This document shows positions 61,258 to 64,000 of a stretch of DNA of 64,000 bases, piece after piece. Under the pieces are notes generated by a model, which did not search any database, was not told where the DNA came from, and was given only the letters and a program-made list of their open reading frames with translations. The translations under genes were made by a program, and so were the position numbers. The stretch is from Danxiaibacter flavus (GTDB lineage: Bacteria; Bacteroidota; Bacteroidia; Chitinophagales; Chitinophagaceae): positions 62,001 to 126,000 of the forward strand of contig NZ_JAULBC010000007.1 of assembly GCF_041060425.1 (NCBI RefSeq). Reading direction: 5' to 3'. The stretch's first letter is position 1; every line of letters begins with the position of its first letter.

Positions 61258-63819
61258 TTACAAAGCAATAGTTATAGTGGTATAATAAAACCCACCAATA
61301 GACGGCCCTCCTATAAAGGAATAATAATAGTGATTAAACAGATTGGTTGCACCAAGTTTCACACTAAAATTATCCTTCAGGTTGTGGTATTGCACTTGCG
61401 CATCTACAGTGCCATATGCGCTCACTGTTCCGGTGGCGAGGGATGATTGCCATAAGTAGCTGCTTTGCCACCTATAGTTTACCTGGAAGCCAAAATGTTT
61501 TGTGATGGCGGCGTTTCCAAAATTCACGTTGTACATCCAGGCTGGTGTATTAAATCCATCTTCCAGGCCATCGTTCTGCGATTTCCGCGCAAGTTTAGAC
61601 ATAGTAACGTTACCGCCTGCGCGATATTTTTTTGGAAGCTTCCACGTAATGCCAAGTGTGCTGCCGTAATTGTGGCTGACTGTTTTGGAATTGGTCCACA
61701 AACGGTAACGGTCCTGGGATTGACGATTGTTCAATGAATAAAGAAGACTATCCGGAGAACTGTTCCGCGGAATATTTGCTTCTACCTGGGCCATTAAGTT
61801 TTTGTAAACGTTGTAATAAAAATCTACATCAATAGCGAGCCTGTCATCCAGTAGCGATGTACGATAGCCGCCTTCAATGCCTTTTATTTCTTCCGGCTGC
61901 AGATAGGTATATGTATTCTTTTTTAGCAGGCCCTGGTTCTTTTCCATGGCCTGCGCAGTGGTAAGACCGTTATTGTTTACGTCTTTGGTATTCGCCGCCT
62001 GAAATGCATCTATGGAAGCTCTCAGATAACTGTTTTCAAAAATGCCATGAGACATAACCGGCAATCCACCCACACGTTTTACACCTCCGCTATTGATATT
62101 GGAAAAAGCTTCAAACAAACTGGGAAAACGATATCCCTGCTGAAAGGCCAGGCGAAAATTGTGCTGTGGTACGGGTGAGTAAACGAAAGCGATGCGTGGA
62201 TTCAATTTGGCTGAATAATATTGATTCTTATCAATCCTGAGAACGGCGTTAATTTTCAGCTTATCATTCAGCAGTAATTTGGTCGCTTCAATAAACCCGC
62301 CGAATTTCCAATAGATCAGATCTTTGCCATCCTTTACCGGATTAATAAAATAATTACCGTCAGGCACAACCACATAACGCCTGTAATCCAGGCCGTACAA
62401 GATCGTGAGCTTCCAGTCTTTTTTAACACCGGTGAGGATATCATCGGTGAGGCTATGTTGCATTTCAGCGTGATACATGTTTGCCTTTACGCGAAGTGCG
62501 GCACCTATATCCCAGTTATTGATATCGCGCAGTTTTGCAATGAGTGCACTTGTTGCCTGTGAATTTGCTACGGGCCGGCCACTGTCAGCAATGGCACGCA
62601 CGGAATGCATGGCGCCGGCTACAGTCTGACCGCCGTTCACAGCATTATTAAACTGTTTGGTAAAATCAGAAAACCAGTTATTGTCTGATTTAAATGAACG
62701 GTCTATGTTTTCCGCCATCGAACGGATGTTGTATGAATTGCCCGTGTTTTCTGTATTCACATACGCTCTGACTTGCAGACTTCGTGTTTTAACCAACAGG
62801 CTGTGTTGGGTTGTGAGATAATCATCCAGGCGAAACCGATTGGTCCGTTGATAAATTGTATTGGTATTTGCAGCCCTGAAGGTGTAAGACAGGGTGAGGT
62901 TTTTGTTGAATTTGTATGCCAATGTTACATCGCCGCGAAAGTTCTGCAGGTTATAACTGGCCATGTCTTTCTCTGCGTAACCGGTGCGGCTTACCACGTA
63001 CTGTTTGCCTCCGAGCATTAACGTTCTGCGATTGCCGGATTCATCAGCATAAATGTTCACCCGGTCTGCACCAGGATTATCTGCGCCCGTTAATCCGGTG
63101 GATATGTTGGCATTCGGGTTCAGGTCCGTCCGGTTGTCTGCGTACCAGTCTGTACCATTGGTGTAGGTAAAATTGATCTTAAAGGCAAACTTATCGTGAA
63201 ATGCCTTAACCCACCGTAGAGATGATTCTGTATAAATCGTAGCGGCATGCTCCCGGTCTCCAACGTGATTAACACCCGTTTTCTGGGAAAAACTCAAGCC
63301 CTGGCTTTGAAAAGGATCTTTTGTAATAAAGTTGGCGGTGCCATTGATCGCATTCATCCCATACAGTGCAGAGGCAGAGCCTGGCACAAGTTCAACGCTG
63401 GTAATGTCCAGATCACCCGGCCCCAGTGCATTTGCCATTGGTGCACCGATATGAGGCGCCTGAATATCATTTCCATCGACCATCTGCACGAAGCGGACGT
63501 TGGTAGTATTGGTGAAGCCCCGGGTATTGATCACTTTAAAACCAAGACTCGGCGTGATCATCTGCACACTCTTCAGATTTTCAATAGCGTCGAAAAAAGA
63601 AAGCTGAGCCGTATTGCGGATATCGGCCCCGGTTAGTTTTTCAATACTTACCGGTGCCTGTAAAATTTTCTCATTATAGCGCGTAGCCGAAACTACAATG
63701 CCTTCCAGTTCCTGCACTTTGGTACTGTCTGCGGGCTTTTTCTGCTGTGCTGCTACGGGCGAGCAGAACACCAGGGCAGCCCAGACTGATATAGCTGTAA
63801 GTAATGGTTTTACGATCAA
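61258..63819 (-). CDS. TonB-dependent outer-membrane receptor
   Basis: An 853-residue receptor: signal peptide (to about residue 25, VAAQQ), TonB-box region ELEGIVVSATRYNEKI, plug domain (about 45-165) with INTRGFTNTTNVRFVQMVDG and VELVPGSASALYGMNAINGTANFITK, then a long barrel ending in an aliphatic residue. It lacks the N-terminal carboxypeptidase-like domain of SusC proteins and has no SusD partner, so it is a siderophore/cobalamin/oligomer-type receptor of unknown ligand. It is convergent with nothing visible on the right; the window ends 181 bases upstream of its start. Confidence 0.93.
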   Translation of the reverse strand: MIVKPLLTAISVWAALVFCSPVAAQQKKPADSTKVQELEGIVVSATRYNEKILQAPVSIEKLTGADIRNTAQLSFFDAIENLKSVQMITPSLGFKVINTRGFTNTTNVRFVQMVDGNDIQAPHIGAPMANALGPGDLDITSVELVPGSASALYGMNAINGTANFITKDPFQSQGLSFSQKTGVNHVGDREHAATIYTESSLRWVKAFHDKFAFKINFTYTNGTDWYADNRTDLNPNANISTGLTGADNPGADRVNIYADESGNRRTLMLGGKQYVVSRTGYAEKDMASYNLQNFRGDVTLAYKFNKNLTLSYTFRAANTNTIYQRTNRFRLDDYLTTQHSLLVKTRSLQVRAYVNTENTGNSYNIRSMAENIDRSFKSDNNWFSDFTKQFNNAVNGGQTVAGAMHSVRAIADSGRPVANSQATSALIAKLRDINNWDIGAALRVKANMYHAEMQHSLTDDILTGVKKDWKLTILYGLDYRRYVVVPDGNYFINPVKDGKDLIYWKFGGFIEATKLLLNDKLKINAVLRIDKNQYYSAKLNPRIAFVYSPVPQHNFRLAFQQGYRFPSLFEAFSNINSGGVKRVGGLPVMSHGIFENSYLRASIDAFQAANTKDVNNNGLTTAQAMEKNQGLLKKNTYTYLQPEEIKGIEGGYRTSLLDDRLAIDVDFYYNVYKNLMAQVEANIPRNSSPDSLLYSLNNRQSQDRYRLWTNSKTVSHNYGSTLGITWKLPKKYRAGGNVTMSKLARKSQNDGLEDGFNTPAWMYNVNFGNAAITKHFGFQVNYRWQSSYLWQSSLATGTVSAYGTVDAQVQYHNLKDNFSVKLGATNLFNHYYYSFIGGPSIGGFYYTTITIAL

Positions 63820-64000
63820 GTGTTTTTATTTATAACAACCTGCTGGTGAACAACGGGCCGCTCATTTTGGTTGATTCAATGTTTTGGAGGATGGAACCGA
63901 CTCAACGAGCCTTCACATTAAACAGCACAAAGTCCGACTGCCCGACCTGTTGTTGTAATAAAGATACGAGGTGATTGTGCTTGTTGAGGTTTTTATCCAG

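Noticed and set aside
1..64000. tRNA, rRNA, tmRNA, integrase or transposase genes, and defence or biosynthetic clusters
   Set aside because: I looked for TPsiC-arm-like motifs, recombinase signatures and multi-gene clusters of these types in the gaps and coding regions and found none.

Overview
The window is typical of a Bacteroidota chromosome, most likely Chitinophagaceae. This rests on a SusC/SusD outer-membrane pair, a protein with a C-terminal type IX secretion sorting domain, a 285-residue primary sigma factor, a NagB-PIG-L fusion, DUF3810 and DUF6934 proteins, and promoters of the Bacteroidota form TTTG-N19-21-TAnnTTTG. I see no rRNA, tRNA, CRISPR array, prophage or intact insertion sequence.

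Layout. 1-5710: a 19-codon tail of an FtsX-type permease, a CPA1 antiporter, small secreted proteins, a YncE-like propeller, a PAP2 phosphatase and a PepSY-like protein. 5.9-11.0 kb: SusD and SusC homologues. 11.3-19.4 kb: metK, a shortened GT5 glycogen-synthase-like gene divergent from panC, a DUF6934 gene with a 53-codon partner, panD, a nitronate monooxygenase, and a flippase-like membrane protein coupled to rfaE2. 19.6-25.9 kb: ppk1, ppx, panB and a LytS/LytTR two-component pair. 26.0-29.1 kb (minus strand): Nudix hydrolase, BstA/YfiT-like protein, an orphan ABC ATPase and a CAP-domain lipoprotein. 29.7-41.8 kb: nagB fusion, rpoD, ltaE, an S9 peptidase, pgi and dnaG. 42.0-49.3 kb: DUF3810 protein, yceD-rpmF-plsX, large catalase, tatA and a second CPA1 antiporter. 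49.7-64.0 kb: envelope proteins, namely a six-hairpin glycosidase-like protein, an FG-GAP/T9SS protein, a second propeller, an FtsX permease and a TonB-dependent receptor.

Physiological threads: the pantothenate/CoA branch (panB, panC, panD), polyphosphate turnover (ppk1 and ppx), lipid and surface assembly (plsX, PAP2, flippase-like protein, rfaE2), central metabolism (pgi, nagB, ltaE, metK) and nutrient import (SusCD, TonB receptor).

The most striking feature is the intergenic DNA. Nearly every gap carries families of short, degenerate, tandemly repeated words of 8-12 bases, each gap with its own word. The words often start at or within a few bases of a stop codon, and an inverted copy frequently lies 60-700 bases away, so the gap is bracketed. 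Perfect examples are 18 bp around 31730-32448, 17 bp around 39417-39839, 14 bp around 22787-22922 and 26 bp terminal repeats at 34862-35026. I do not know a described function for this architecture and treat it as the best candidate for something new here. Other notable items are a frameshifted duplicate of an antiporter 3' end whose differences are almost all synonymous, three 113-bp structured tandem repeats upstream of nagB, and a small ORF behind a perfect 12-bp palindrome.
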